A DNA stretch of 64,000 nt from Chlorogloeopsis sp. ULAP01 (GCF_030381805.1 NZ_JAUDRH010000013.1:201969-265968), one strand, 5' to 3'; positions 17,378-26,339 are shown, counted from the stretch's first letter. The notes: generated by a model from the sequence alone, not told the origin. Translations and numbers: made by a program.

Positions 17378-18376
17378 TTATGGGTTTGTGCGTCGGTTTA
17401 TCCAGTGTACTCCCTCAATTGCAGACGTGATCCGAAGCGGCACCCAGTAAACGCGCACTTCCCCAGTGGTGGAATTTGTCGCCTTCAGGAACTGCATGGG
17501 CTGAACATTAACTCGCTGCCTGATCATACGTAACAAACTGTATTCTTCCCAAGAGTCAATTTCAACTGTGTTGACTTTTTCCAATAGGCGTACCCACTCA
17601 CTATCATCCATTGGCTTGCGCGTGCGCTCCAGTTTAATTCGTCCGTGATCTGCGTATAGGCTATACCCATCTGCAAATGCGATCGCGGGTGCATTTTCGG
17701 CGTGAAGGTGATTGTCGCTATCAATACTTATTTTGGTTGGATGGTTGGAGATAATCGCGATATTCTCAAAAAAGAAAGTCCAGCCGCAATTCCTGACAAA
17801 TTCTTCTAAAATCGCTACTTTGTCTTGAAATTGATGGTAGTTTAAAATGTGGACACAAAAGTCAAAATAACTACACCCTGCAATTAAACTTTCGGGCTTC
17901 CGGCACGAGGAGAATATATCTTTAATCGTGTTGCGAGCGTGCTTGCCAAGGTGCTGGGAAAAAATATCTTGCCACTGGCACTCTAACTGACGTTTTAGTA
18001 AAGAGGCATACTCATTTGCAAGATGGTTTTCAAACAACGAATTCAAATTGGTTTGTAGAGCAATGGGTAGTCGTGCAAGCAACTGCGATTGCAAATTACT
18101 GTAGATTCTACTCCAATCCGAGTTTATGATGGCATCGCCCAGCATTGTATAAGAACCGAGTTGGAGTAAATTCCAGATATACTCGAACGCGGCGTTAGGG
18201 CTATCAACGATAACTATTTCGGGTTCGCTGAGTTCGAGAACAGTATATATTGCTCGAACCGCATCGGTGGCGTTTTGTTGGCTCAATTGCTCGGTAGATA
18301 AGCCGAGATGTTGCCATTTTTCTCGATAACGGGATATCAATGCGTGTTGTTCTGGTGTCAGGCGATCGGCAAACAT
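17378..18376 (-). CDS. DUF6745-like hypothetical protein
   Basis: 332 residues. The C-terminal half reads NCGWTFFFENIAIISNHPTKISIDSDNHLHAENAPAIAFADGYSLYADHG, then WEEYSLLRMIRQ...MQFLKATNSTTGEVRVYWVPL. I associate this pattern with the DUF6745 family of cyanobacteria and actinomycetes. The N-terminal half is helical (LTPEQHALISRYREKWQHLGLSTEQLS). No catalytic motif, signal peptide or membrane segment is visible. Function is unknown. It is convergent with the sugar kinase and divergent from NDH-2. Confidence 0.65.
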   Translation of the reverse strand: MFADRLTPEQHALISRYREKWQHLGLSTEQLSQQNATDAVRAIYTVLELSEPEIVIVDSPNAAFEYIWNLLQLGSYTMLGDAIINSDWSRIYSNLQSQLLARLPIALQTNLNSLFENHLANEYASLLKRQLECQWQDIFSQHLGKHARNTIKDIFSSCRKPESLIAGCSYFDFCVHILNYHQFQDKVAILEEFVRNCGWTFFFENIAIISNHPTKISIDSDNHLHAENAPAIAFADGYSLYADHGRIKLERTRKPMDDSEWVRLLEKVNTVEIDSWEEYSLLRMIRQRVNVQPMQFLKATNSTTGEVRVYWVPLRITSAIEGVHWINRRTNP

Positions 18377-18483
18377 AGCAATGATGCGATACAGTAGCTA
18401 TTTTGTATTAAACCAGACTGTAGGGCTTGCTCTGTATTAACAAAGCGCGATCGCTCTTCTATGTCCTTTGTCAGGAGGAAATT

Positions 18484-19848
18484 ATGATTAACCCTGTTTA
18501 TCAAACAGTCATTGTAGGTGGAGGCTTTACCGGATTATTTACTGCTTTGCACTTGGCTCACACATACTATCCTCGCTCCATCATTTTGATTGATAAAAAT
18601 GAACGCTTTTGCTTTAAACCATTACTCTACGAATATTTTAGTGGTCAGATGGAGTCCTTTCAGGTAGTACCTCGTTTTTCAAACTTACTCAAAGGTAGCG
18701 GTATTATCTTTGTTCAAGATACGGTGCAATCAATTGATCTGCAAAACCAACAAGTCAAATTAGCTTCCAAAAACACCTATCAATACAGCAACCTAGTTTT
18801 AGCTTTGGGCAGTGTCACAAGCTATCTTGGTGTTGAGGGTGCCAAAGAGAATGCTCTGCCTTTTTGGACACAACAAGATGCGATCGCCATCGAACGCCAT
18901 TTGCGCGACTGCTTACAACGTGCCGTTAAAATTGCAGATCCACAACAACGCCAACAACTACTCACAGTTGCAGTAGTTGGTGGTGGGCCTTCTGGTGTAG
19001 AAATGGTGGCTACCTTAGCAGATTTTTTACCACATTGGTATAGTGCTTTAGGAGGAAATTCTCAAGAAATTCGCGTTGTACTGCTCAATCACAGTCAGGA
19101 AATCCTTAATGGCGATTTAAATAATCCACTGCGCTCAATTGCCGAGTCAGAGTTACAACAACGTGCCGTACCAATAGAAATGTTAATGGAAGCGGAAGTT
19201 ACCTCTGTTCGCCCTAACGCTGTTGAATATAAACGTGATGAGCGCATTGAGACATTGCCAACAGCGACTACAATTTGGACAGCTGGCACTGCTACCCATC
19301 CATTAATTAAAGACTTGGCAATTCCCCAAGCACACCGAGACAAACGCAACCGCATTCAAGTCACCAAAACTCTACAACTACCAGATTTCCCAGAAGTTTT
19401 TGTCGGCGGTGATTGTGCTGCTGTGGAGGATATGACTTTGCCGCCTACCGCGCAGGTAGCTTATCAACAGGGAGCTACTATTGCCCATAATTTGAAAGCG
19501 ATCACCATAGGAGAAGAACTCAAACCTGTTAAAGTTAATATTCGTGGAACTCTTCTCAAGCTTGGGTTAGAGGATGCTGCCGCTAACCTCTTCAACACTT
19601 TTGAACTTATGGGTAAACCTGCTCATCTGATCCGTCAAGCTACATATTTAACACTATTGCCAACTCCAATTCATAACTTCAAAGCTACTAAGGAGTGGCT
19701 GAATGAAGAGATTTTTCAACAGCACTTCGGTAACCAAAATGTAGGGAAGAAAGTGGCGCAGGCTGTAGAGTTGGTGAGTGCAGGAGTCGTGGGTGTTCTT
19801 GTGGCGAGAAAATTACTCAAAATGTTGGGAGATGACGAACAAAATTAG
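18484..19848 (+). CDS. type II NADH dehydrogenase-like FAD-dependent oxidoreductase
   Basis: 454 residues from the ATG at 18484, chosen because AGGAGG at 18473-18478 stands 5 nt before it; an upstream frame adds 19 unlikely residues. The first dinucleotide fold is VIVGGGFTG (9-17, FAD). The second is VAVVGGGPSGVEMVATLADF (~165, NAD(P)H). EVFVGGDCAAV is the C-terminal FAD-contacting segment. This is the NDH-2 family, which passes electrons from NADH to quinone without pumping protons. The C-terminus (KKVAQAVELVSAGVVGVLVARKLLKML) is amphipathic and probably docks on the membrane. It is convergent with the MFS gene. Confidence 0.88.
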   Translation: MINPVYQTVIVGGGFTGLFTALHLAHTYYPRSIILIDKNERFCFKPLLYEYFSGQMESFQVVPRFSNLLKGSGIIFVQDTVQSIDLQNQQVKLASKNTYQYSNLVLALGSVTSYLGVEGAKENALPFWTQQDAIAIERHLRDCLQRAVKIADPQQRQQLLTVAVVGGGPSGVEMVATLADFLPHWYSALGGNSQEIRVVLLNHSQEILNGDLNNPLRSIAESELQQRAVPIEMLMEAEVTSVRPNAVEYKRDERIETLPTATTIWTAGTATHPLIKDLAIPQAHRDKRNRIQVTKTLQLPDFPEVFVGGDCAAVEDMTLPPTAQVAYQQGATIAHNLKAITIGEELKPVKVNIRGTLLKLGLEDAAANLFNTFELMGKPAHLIRQATYLTLLPTPIHNFKATKEWLNEEIFQQHFGNQNVGKKVAQAVELVSAGVVGVLVARKLLKMLGDDEQN

Positions 19849-19867
19849 CAAACCTGATTTTGCATCT

Positions 19868-21055
19868 TTAGCTATTGCTGCTTACAGATTGTTTTTGTGT
19901 ATCTGCTTGCCACTTCACCCATAATAAAAAGGGAATTGCCATGAACTGGCTAAAAACGGAAAAGACAACCAGTACAGTCATCGACCAGTCATATAATACT
20001 CCCATTAAAGTGCTACCCAAAAACCACGCCAAGCCATAACCTGCACTGAAGGTACCATAGGCAGAAGCGCGTTTATCTTTCGAGACTAAACCTGCGATCG
20101 TTGCTTTCAAAATCGATTCTTGCGCGCCCATGCCCACACCCCACAAAACCATTCCTGCTAATGCCAAGTTAGTACTACTAGAAAAAGCCAAAGGCGCAAA
20201 CAAGCAAGAAAAAACGACTGCAAGCATGAGAATCGAAATTCCAATGCGATCAAATAGCTTTCCAAATATTAATGCCGCTACAGCATCTACCCCCATAGCT
20301 AAGGCATAAAATAGAGGAATTGTTAGCCCAGAGGCAATCTGTTGCTTTTGAAAGTGATAGGCGATGAGGGGAAAATCGGCATAGCCTGCTGCCACAAGAG
20401 CCACAGCACCAAGATAAATCCAAAAAACCTGCGGCAATCCTTTTTCTGCGTCTGCCACTGTTTCTACTTCAAAATCTTGGGGATTGGGGTAAAGCTTTTG
20501 TAACACCAACAACACAAGCAATCCTAGAATAGCTGGCACAATCAGAATCACAAAGCCATTCTGATAACCTCCCCACCAGTAAATTACAGCTGCCACTGCC
20601 AAAGGGCCAAGCACTGCACCTGTTTGATCCATTGCCTCATGCAACCCAAAGCCAAAGCCCCTACCCATTTGACTCACACCATGCGAAAGCAAGGCATCAC
20701 GGGGTGGAGTACGAACTGCTTTGCCTGTACGTTCCGCAATCATCAAACCAGCAGCAACCTCCCATCTTCCTGCTAAAGCTAAAAATGGCACTACTGCTGT
20801 GTTTAAAAAATAACCTAAAGTTGTAATTCCCCAATATTTACGTGTTTGGTCACTTAGATAACCAATAACTAAGCGAAAACCATAACCAATCAATTCTCCA
20901 AATCCTTCTATTAGACCAACTAATGTCCCATTCGCTCCCAATACTTCTAAATAAGCACCTGTTATGCTACGCGCCCCTTCATATGTCGCATCAGCACAAA
21001 GACTGACAAATCCTAGTAAAATAACAAACTTTAAAGCAGCAGTTTCCTGTGGCAT
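19868..21055 (-). CDS. MFS permease
   Basis: 395 residues with about 12 hydrophobic segments. The MFS loop 2-3 motif is recognisable as GYGFRLVIGYLSDQTRKYWG. The AERTGKAVRTPPRDALLSHGVSQMGRGFGFGLHEAMDQTGAVLGP segment is shared with a group of uncharacterised transporters in bacteria and archaea. The half-point repeat carries ALIFGKLFDRIG. The substrate is unknown. The gene ends 19 bp from the convergent NDH-2 gene; its upstream side faces a repeat-containing spacer. Confidence 0.82.
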   Translation of the reverse strand: MPQETAALKFVILLGFVSLCADATYEGARSITGAYLEVLGANGTLVGLIEGFGELIGYGFRLVIGYLSDQTRKYWGITTLGYFLNTAVVPFLALAGRWEVAAGLMIAERTGKAVRTPPRDALLSHGVSQMGRGFGFGLHEAMDQTGAVLGPLAVAAVIYWWGGYQNGFVILIVPAILGLLVLLVLQKLYPNPQDFEVETVADAEKGLPQVFWIYLGAVALVAAGYADFPLIAYHFQKQQIASGLTIPLFYALAMGVDAVAALIFGKLFDRIGISILMLAVVFSCLFAPLAFSSSTNLALAGMVLWGVGMGAQESILKATIAGLVSKDKRASAYGTFSAGYGLAWFLGSTLMGVLYDWSMTVLVVFSVFSQFMAIPFLLWVKWQADTQKQSVSSNS

Positions 21056-21209
21056 TCCCTGTTGTTTTTCTAAGTCACTCTTTAGATTGAAGCATTGGGT
21101 AATATTAAAAAACTGCTTGCATAAAACATCAAAAATTGAGCATTAGTTATCTGTATTGTCGGTAATACCGTTTCTTTGTGGAGCTGCACCAAATTCTAAC
21201 TTTTTTGAA

Positions 21210-21275
21210 CGCAAAGGTACACGGAGGTTAGCGCATTAGGCGATTCGCCTTCCCGCAGGGTAGGTACGCAGAGGT
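21210..21275. repeat. small dispersed repeat inserted in a tandem-like spacer
   Basis: CGCATTAGGCGATTCGCCTTCCCGCAGGGTAG (21231-21263, written here only as a location: core GGCGATTCGCC) interrupts a run ACGCAAAGGTACACGGAGGT...ACGCAGAGGT. The core is an 11-bp palindrome. Short mobile repeats with this core nested inside other repeats are known in Nostoc (the small dispersed repeat class). Confidence 0.5.
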
Positions 21276-21339
21276 TTTCTAAAGATAATTCCCTATCTCC
21301 CAAAATAATTAGGCGCATCTTCATGGAGAATTGATATAA

Positions 21340-23151
21340 CTATTTTGTAGATTGCTCCATTAACATCAAACGCAAAGGATCTAATCGAACGTGCCACGGC
21401 AACGGCTGATCTTTGAGTGTTGCCCATTTCTCCTTAAACACTTCTGCTTGCAGATGGTAATCATGGGAACTTGTGGGAGAAGAATGCAATTTCAAAAATA
21501 GCGTCATCCGGTGTGGTGTTTCGCTAGTTCGTACCAACCAACAGGGAAAGGTATTCTCTTGGTTAGGTTCATTGGTGAAGTTAATTTGATGAGCGCGGAT
21601 ACCGACGTGAGAGAAAGAGTTGGGAATCGATTCAATTACTCGTAAAGTGCAATTCCAATCAATAGCTTCTACTTGGCGATCGCCTTTGAAGATTGCGGGA
21701 GAGAAGTTTTTACAACCTGTTAATTTAGCAACGTTAACGGTAGTGGGATGCTCAAAAATCTCGTATTTGGAGCCAGATTGAACTGCTCTGCCGTGTTCCA
21801 TCACCAGAAGATTTGGACAAACTCGGTAGGCTTCTTCCATATTATGCGTTACAAACAAAGTTACACCTTGGTAATCTGCTAACGTTGCCATCATTTGTTG
21901 TTCTAATTGGCTACGTAAATGAGTATCGAGAGCAGAAAACGGTTCATCCAAAAGTAAAGCTTCTGGTTGAGAAGCCAAAGCTCTTGCTAGGGCAACTCGT
22001 TGTTGCTGCCCACCAGACAGTTGATGCGGATAGCGATCGCCTAATCCTTCTAACCGCATTTGCACTAATTGCGCTTCTACTCGTTGCTTAATGGCTACTT
22101 GAGATAATCCTTGCGGTAAACCAAAAGCAATATTCTGCGCCACACTCATGTGGGGAAACAAAGCATAATTCTGAAATAAAAAACCGACACGGCGATCGCA
22201 GCTAGGAATATTAATACCCTTTTGAGAATCAAACAAAACCCTGTCATTCAAGACAATGGAGCCTCTAGTTGGTGTTTCTATCCCAGCAATACAGCGCAAA
22301 ATCATACTCTTACCAGCACCAGAACCTCCCAACAATCCCAAAGGTTGCTCATCGGTACTGAAGGAAACTTTTAAATCAAAATCACTAAGTATTTTCTCGA
22401 TATCTACGCTCAGTTCAGTTGCAGAGAATCGTGCAGGTAAGGCAGAAACCTCACTTTCTTTTCCCTTTGTTATCCTGTCTCCTGTTCTACTTGTTTCTCT
22501 TGGCTCCTGCCAGAAGTTGACAGCAATAATTCCCGACAGAGAAATAACCATAATCGCGATCGCCCAGAACCAAGCTTCATTCATTGCTCCTGCTTCCACG
22601 GCAAAATAAATTGCCATCGGAATCGTCTGAGTTTGTCCGGGGATATTACCTGCTAGCATCAGTGTCGCACCAAATTCACCTAAAGCACGAGCAAAAGCCA
22701 GAGTTGTTCCGGCTAAAATTCCAGGCAGTGCCAAAGGTAACCCGATTCGCCAAAAGATAGTTGCTTCGCTTGCACCTAGAGTTCTAGCTACCCGTAAAAG
22801 ATTCTGATCGATTTGTGTAAACGCTCCCAAGGAAGTTTTATACATTAAAGGAAAGGCAACCACTGTTGCAGCGATCGCTGCACCATACCAAGTGAAAACA
22901 ATGGTAAAGTCAAAAGGCTCCAGTAATTTTCCGATTGGGCCATTCTTACCAAAACAGACCAGCAATATAAAGCCCACAACTGTCGGGGGTAAAATCAGAG
23001 GAGCAATAAAGATACTTTCAATCAGTGATTTCGCCTTACCCCGATACCCCAACATCCAATAGGCAGCCGCAATGCCAAGGAAAAAGGTAATAAAGGTAGC
23101 AAGCAAAGAAGTTTTAAGCGATATCCAAAGAGGAGATAAATCTTGTGGCAT
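21340..23151 (-). CDS. modBC: fused molybdate ABC transporter permease/ATPase (ModB-ModC)
   Basis: 603 residues. Residues 1-~215 are a ModB-type permease: about five transmembrane helices and the EAA loop ASEATIFWRIGLPLALPGILAGTT. From ~245 follows an ATPase with Walker A GGSGAGKSM, Q-loop FLFQNYALFPHMS, signature LSGGQQQRVALARAL, Walker B EALLLDEPFSALD and switch VTHN. A C-terminal ~130 residues replaces the usual ModC TOBE/Mop region and has no obvious Mop motif. With ModA it imports molybdate for nitrate reductase and nitrogenase cofactors. ModBC fusions are known in heterocystous cyanobacteria. A palindrome 130 bp upstream is a candidate operator. Confidence 0.93.
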   Translation of the reverse strand: MPQDLSPLWISLKTSLLATFITFFLGIAAAYWMLGYRGKAKSLIESIFIAPLILPPTVVGFILLVCFGKNGPIGKLLEPFDFTIVFTWYGAAIAATVVAFPLMYKTSLGAFTQIDQNLLRVARTLGASEATIFWRIGLPLALPGILAGTTLAFARALGEFGATLMLAGNIPGQTQTIPMAIYFAVEAGAMNEAWFWAIAIMVISLSGIIAVNFWQEPRETSRTGDRITKGKESEVSALPARFSATELSVDIEKILSDFDLKVSFSTDEQPLGLLGGSGAGKSMILRCIAGIETPTRGSIVLNDRVLFDSQKGINIPSCDRRVGFLFQNYALFPHMSVAQNIAFGLPQGLSQVAIKQRVEAQLVQMRLEGLGDRYPHQLSGGQQQRVALARALASQPEALLLDEPFSALDTHLRSQLEQQMMATLADYQGVTLFVTHNMEEAYRVCPNLLVMEHGRAVQSGSKYEIFEHPTTVNVAKLTGCKNFSPAIFKGDRQVEAIDWNCTLRVIESIPNSFSHVGIRAHQINFTNEPNQENTFPCWLVRTSETPHRMTLFLKLHSSPTSSHDYHLQAEVFKEKWATLKDQPLPWHVRLDPLRLMLMEQSTK

Positions 23152-23180
23152 GGTTTTAGAAGACAGCAGGAGACAGAAAA

Positions 23181-23291
23181 CTACCCAGCCAGCGAAAATC
23201 CTTGCTTTTCAAACACGGTTTTAGCTAGATTGCTAGATAAAAATTCCTCAACTTTTTTGGCAGCCTGGACATGAATTGAGCTACCTACCAA
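23181..23291 (-). pseudogene. C-terminal fragment of a second modA
   Basis: 36 codons read VGSSIHVQAAKKVEEFL, then SSNLAKTVFEKQGFSLAG and a TAG stop, preceded by an in-frame TAG. This matches the end of ModA proteins; the intact modA just upstream ends NTQVAQDFVKFL, SSDQAKGVLKKYGFVLP at the same positions. The fragment lies between modA and modBC, on the same strand, so it is the tail of a duplicated or recombined modA whose front was lost. Its upstream limit coincides with the palindrome at 23282-23317. Confidence 0.7.
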
Positions 23292-23317
23292 CTAATTTAT
23301 AAAAAAGTTGGTAGGTA
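23282..23317. promoter_or_regulatory. 12-bp inverted repeat upstream of modBC, candidate Mop-regulator operator
   Basis: TACCTACCAACT (23282-23293) and AGTTGGTAGGTA (23306-23317) are perfect inverted arms around a 12-nt AT loop, 131 bp upstream of the modBC start. The arms contain TACCAA/TTGGTA, the same half-sites found in the modA/regulator spacer. There is no T-run, so an operator is more likely than a terminator. Confidence 0.5.
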
Positions 23318-23431
23318 AAAAGGTAAAAATAAAGACAGTTTTGCAAAACAGCCAAAAAATTTATTAGCTGTCATCAACTGTTTTAATCACCAAAGTGTAA
23401 ATTTTGACTTCTTACCACTTCTATCTGTTGA

Positions 23432-24223
23432 TTAAGGCAAGACAAACCCATATTTTTTCAGTACACCCTTTGCTTGGTCGCTTGATAAAAACTTAACAAA
23501 ATCCTGAGCTACTTGAGTATTTTTACTTCTTTTTAAAACTGCTACCGGATAGATAATCGGAGAATGGTACCTTTCGTCAGCAGTTGCTACAACTTTTATC
23601 TTGTCGGAAATTTTGGCATCAGTGATATAAACTAAGCCCGCATCAGCATTACCGCTTTCTACTGCTGCTAAAACTTGACGCACATTGTTAGCATAGACAA
23701 ACTTAGGTTTAATTTGTTCGTAGATACCTAATTTTTGCAGAACCTGTTCAGCATATTGTCCAGCAGGTACACTTCTTGGTTCGCCAATGGCAATTTTTTT
23801 AATCTTAGAGTCTTTGAGATTGTTAAAGCTGCTAACACCTGTAACATTACTCGGCACAATCAGAACCAAGCGGTTTTTTGCTAAGATATTGCGAGTATTA
23901 TCAAGTAACTGTCCTGATTGCTCTAAGGTATCCATCTGCTTATTTGCCGCAGAGATGAAAACATCTACAGGCGCTCCCTGTTGAATCTGTTGCAATAAAG
24001 CACCGGAAGCTCCAAAGTTATACTTGATATTGATATTGGGTTTACTTTGTTGGTAAATTGGCTTGATTTCTTCCATCACATCTTTCAAGCTAGCAGCAGC
24101 AGACACAAGCAATTCGCGATTGGACTGGGCTACTACAGAAGGAATTATAAACGGCAAGCTAACTGTTAAAATCAAGCTAGTAAATGCTATGCCAATCAAG
24201 GCAAACAGTTGTCTTCTTTTCAT
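23432..24223 (-). CDS. modA: molybdate-binding periplasmic protein ModA
   Basis: 263 residues. The signal peptide ends near VVAQS (residue ~34). The mature protein starts ELLVSAAASLKDVMEEIKPIYQQSKPNINIKYNFGASGALLQQIQQGAPVDVFISAANKQMD, a textbook ModA ligand region in which the SAAASL serine and GASG segments hold the oxyanion. Later, AIGEPRSVPAGQYAEQVL and VESGNADAGLVYITDA are also diagnostic. It captures molybdate (or tungstate) in the periplasm for ModBC, 280 bp downstream on the same strand. It is divergent from the ribbon-helix-helix/Mop regulator gene, with a 94-bp spacer holding TTGGTA/TACCAA sites. Confidence 0.95.
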   Translation of the reverse strand: MKRRQLFALIGIAFTSLILTVSLPFIIPSVVAQSNRELLVSAAASLKDVMEEIKPIYQQSKPNINIKYNFGASGALLQQIQQGAPVDVFISAANKQMDTLEQSGQLLDNTRNILAKNRLVLIVPSNVTGVSSFNNLKDSKIKKIAIGEPRSVPAGQYAEQVLQKLGIYEQIKPKFVYANNVRQVLAAVESGNADAGLVYITDAKISDKIKVVATADERYHSPIIYPVAVLKRSKNTQVAQDFVKFLSSDQAKGVLKKYGFVLP

Positions 24224-24262
24224 CGAAAAACTACTCGTGCAGAAAATTTATAGAATTAGAGA

Positions 24263-24312
24263 TTGGTAGTATCGTACCAAGACAACCAACAAATTACCAA
24301 TTAATTTGGTAA
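24263..24312. promoter_or_regulatory. paired palindromic sites in the modA / RHH-Mop divergent promoter
   Basis: Four half-sites of one 6-mer lie within 50 bp: TTGGTA (24263-24268) and TACCAA (24275-24280), then TTACCAA (24294-24300) and TTGGTAA (24306-24312). The second pair ends 5 nt before the ATG of the regulator gene, and both lie 40-90 bp upstream of modA. The same half-sites occur in the palindrome upstream of modBC. This is the arrangement expected for a ribbon-helix-helix operator controlling both directions. Confidence 0.55.
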
Positions 24313-24317
24313 AATCT

Positions 24318-24758
24318 ATGCCAAGAAAAGAACAAGGATGGATTACATTTCAAACATCAGAAGAAGAGCGCAGAATTTTAGAGGAATTCTGTCAACAGTC
24401 GCAGCGCACTAAAACAGAAATTCTCAGAGAGTTAGTTCGTAATCTCAGTCAACGCTCCTCGCCATCACCGCAGTCAATACCAACCAAGTGCAAGGATTAC
24501 AAAGATACTGATACCCCTGAGATCACAAATAATACTCAAAAAAGGCCTCTCAAAGTTAGTTCTCGCAATCTTCTTAAAGGTGTAGTAACAAAAGTTGTGA
24601 AGGGAGAAGTGAGCAGTCAGGTAACCATTAAGGTTATCCACGAAGTTGAATTAACTTCGATTATTACTACAATTTCAGTAGAGGAGTTGGAGCTATACGA
24701 GGGAACAGAAGCTTATGCAGTGATTAAGTCTAATGATATTGCTATTGCCAAGGACTAG
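24318..24758 (+). CDS. ribbon-helix-helix / Mop (molybdate-binding) fusion, probable mod regulator
   Basis: 146 residues from the ATG at 24318; an in-frame TTG at 24306 lies inside the palindrome and is rejected. Residues ~5-45 (GWITFQTSEEERRILEEF...TKTEILRELVRNL) have the strand-helix-helix form of CopG-type DNA-binding proteins. A Ser/Pro/Thr-rich linker follows. Residues ~80-146 are a molbindin/Mop domain: SSRNLLKGVVTKVVKGEVSS, ...ELTSIITTISVEELELYEG, TEAYAVIKSNDIAIAKD. ModE joins a winged helix to Mop domains, whereas here the DNA-binding part is ribbon-helix-helix. Divergence from modA and the shared palindromes suggest a molybdate-sensing repressor of the mod genes. That role is inferred. 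Confidence 0.8.
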   Translation: MPRKEQGWITFQTSEEERRILEEFCQQSQRTKTEILRELVRNLSQRSSPSPQSIPTKCKDYKDTDTPEITNNTQKRPLKVSSRNLLKGVVTKVVKGEVSSQVTIKVIHEVELTSIITTISVEELELYEGTEAYAVIKSNDIAIAKD

Positions 24759-24898
24759 TGCCAGGAGTGGTGTTATTTTTTGTGTTTCAAAGCTTTACTT
24801 TGTCAAGAAGTTTTGAAATTTTGACTTTACATCACTTATAGCAATTCCCATAGATAAGAAAACAAAATTCAATATATCAATTTTGACTTGATTAAATC

Positions 24899-25285
24899 TT
24901 AAAGAGCTAAAGCAATAATTAATTTTTCGGTATCTGTCAAGTCGCCAATCAGCTTCTTGAAAGGTGGCGGAAATTCCTTTATGAGTGTAGGAATTGCAAA
25001 AATTTGGTCTTCTTCTAGACGTTCAGGTTGTTGATAAATATCAATTACCTCTAGTTCATAGCGCCCGTGCAGACGCTCTTCGCAAAGTTTTTGAATATTT
25101 TCAAGAGCACTTAAAGACTTCTGATTATAGTTAGCTATATACAATCGCAAGACGTACTTTTCTAATTTGTGATTAGAAAGCAAATCCATTGCATCTTCTG
25201 AGTCATCTAAGAAGTCGTTTGAGTTGTCCTTCTCCCCTCTGGAATGATCCATGAATATCCTTATTAAATTAGTTTTTATATCCAA
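24899..25285 (-). CDS. KaiB-like thioredoxin-fold protein
   Basis: 128 residues. After a charged N-terminal extension of ~45 residues (HSRGEKDNSNDFLDDSEDAM) comes a KaiB domain: KYVLRLYIANYNQKSLSALENIQKLCEERLHGRYELEVIDI, then DQIFAIPTLIKEFPPPFKKLIGDLTDTEKLIIALAL. KaiB itself is ~102 residues with no such extension and ends with an acidic tail missing here, so this is a KaiB paralogue, not the core clock protein. KaiA and KaiC genes are not adjacent. Such paralogues are often linked to signalling or stress. Function here is unknown. Confidence 0.85.
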   Translation of the reverse strand: MDIKTNLIRIFMDHSRGEKDNSNDFLDDSEDAMDLLSNHKLEKYVLRLYIANYNQKSLSALENIQKLCEERLHGRYELEVIDIYQQPERLEEDQIFAIPTLIKEFPPPFKKLIGDLTDTEKLIIALAL

Positions 25286-25649
25286 AACTTAAAACGATAT
25301 CTATTTTTTGACCTCTATCCTGAGAAGGTGAATTGAAATTTACAGTAGAATAGAAGCTTATTACTCGTTTTACTTTTAGGTTGATATAAATAGGCAACAA
25401 CAGAAGCAGGAAACAGATTTGAGCAAGACGAGTATAGCATCAGCACCTTGCAGGTTCTGATTTGGAAAACACAGCAAAACACCAAGCAATCACGATTAAA
25501 TCATGAATAAATTTGCCGCCTATATTAGTAAAAGACAGCACTAATTAAAAATCTACTATTGTGCGATCGCAAAGCGTGCCGTATTAGTCTACTTGTTTCA
25601 GTTCATACCTGTAGTTTCACTCATACGGATTTTTATTGTTTTAGGTGAC
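25286..25649. other. spacer between KaiB-like and persulfide dioxygenase genes
   Basis: 364 bp, AT-rich, with one GCGATCGC near 25563. No gene, palindrome or convincing promoter is visible. Confidence 0.4.
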
Positions 25650-26339
25650 TTAGATTACACTACCGCAATGTTCATTAGCAGGAACTGCTTCCATCATCTT
25701 TTTCGGATTGGGTAAGTTTAAAGTGGACATTAATTCAATAAAATTTTCACGGCTACGTCCCAAAAATCGAGGATTCCAATGCTTTTCTTCTCCAATTGTG
25801 GATACTGTGTGACCACGATAATCATGCCCTGGATACACCAGGGTGTCATCTGGCAAAGGAAATAAACGCTGTGTCACTGAGTCATATAGAGTTCCTGCAT
25901 TGCCACTTTGAAAATCTGTACGACCACAACCTCTGATAAACAATGCATCTCCAGTAAGTACTCGGTTATTATTGACCAGATAGGCATAGTGGCTATCGGT
26001 ATGACCTGGGGTAGCAATAGCTTTAATAGATATTTTTCCTAACTGTAATATTTCTCCATCCTTAACGTAGCCATTAGCACAGACTACATGAGAATTATCT
26101 GGTACTATACTTAAACAATTGGTAGCAGATCGTAATTTATCACTTCCTGTAATATGGTCTGCATGAACGTGAGTTTCTAAACAGCAACGGAGAGTGATTC
26201 CTAATTCTTGGAGTAATTTGAGGTCGCGTTCCACCTGTTCTAGCACAGGATCTACAATTATAGCCTCTTTGGTGTTGGTATCAGCAATCAAGTAAGTGTA
26301 AGTGTTAGATTCTGCATCAAATAACTGCCGAAATAACAT
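25650..26339 (-). CDS. MBL-fold persulfide dioxygenase-like protein
   Basis: 229 residues from the ATG at 26337-26339. AGGAG lies 10 nt before this ATG but only 1 nt before the in-frame ATG at 26348, so the inner start is preferred. The metallo-beta-lactamase metal motif is THVHADH (His57, His59, Asp61, His62), followed by ATPGHTDSHYAYLV, LTGDALFIRGCGRTDFQSGNAGTLYDSV and VYPGHDYRGHTVSTIGEEK. This set is typical of ETHE1-type persulfide dioxygenases, which oxidise glutathione persulfide to sulfite using one iron. No rhodanese domain is fused. Cytoplasmic and monocistronic. Confidence 0.88.
   Translation of the reverse strand: MLFRQLFDAESNTYTYLIADTNTKEAIIVDPVLEQVERDLKLLQELGITLRCCLETHVHADHITGSDKLRSATNCLSIVPDNSHVVCANGYVKDGEILQLGKISIKAIATPGHTDSHYAYLVNNNRVLTGDALFIRGCGRTDFQSGNAGTLYDSVTQRLFPLPDDTLVYPGHDYRGHTVSTIGEEKHWNPRFLGRSRENFIELMSTLNLPNPKKMMEAVPANEHCGSVI

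Noticed and set aside
24306..24317. TTG start for the RHH-Mop protein
   Set aside because: It lies inside the palindromic operator; the ATG at 24318 gives the expected ribbon-helix-helix start.
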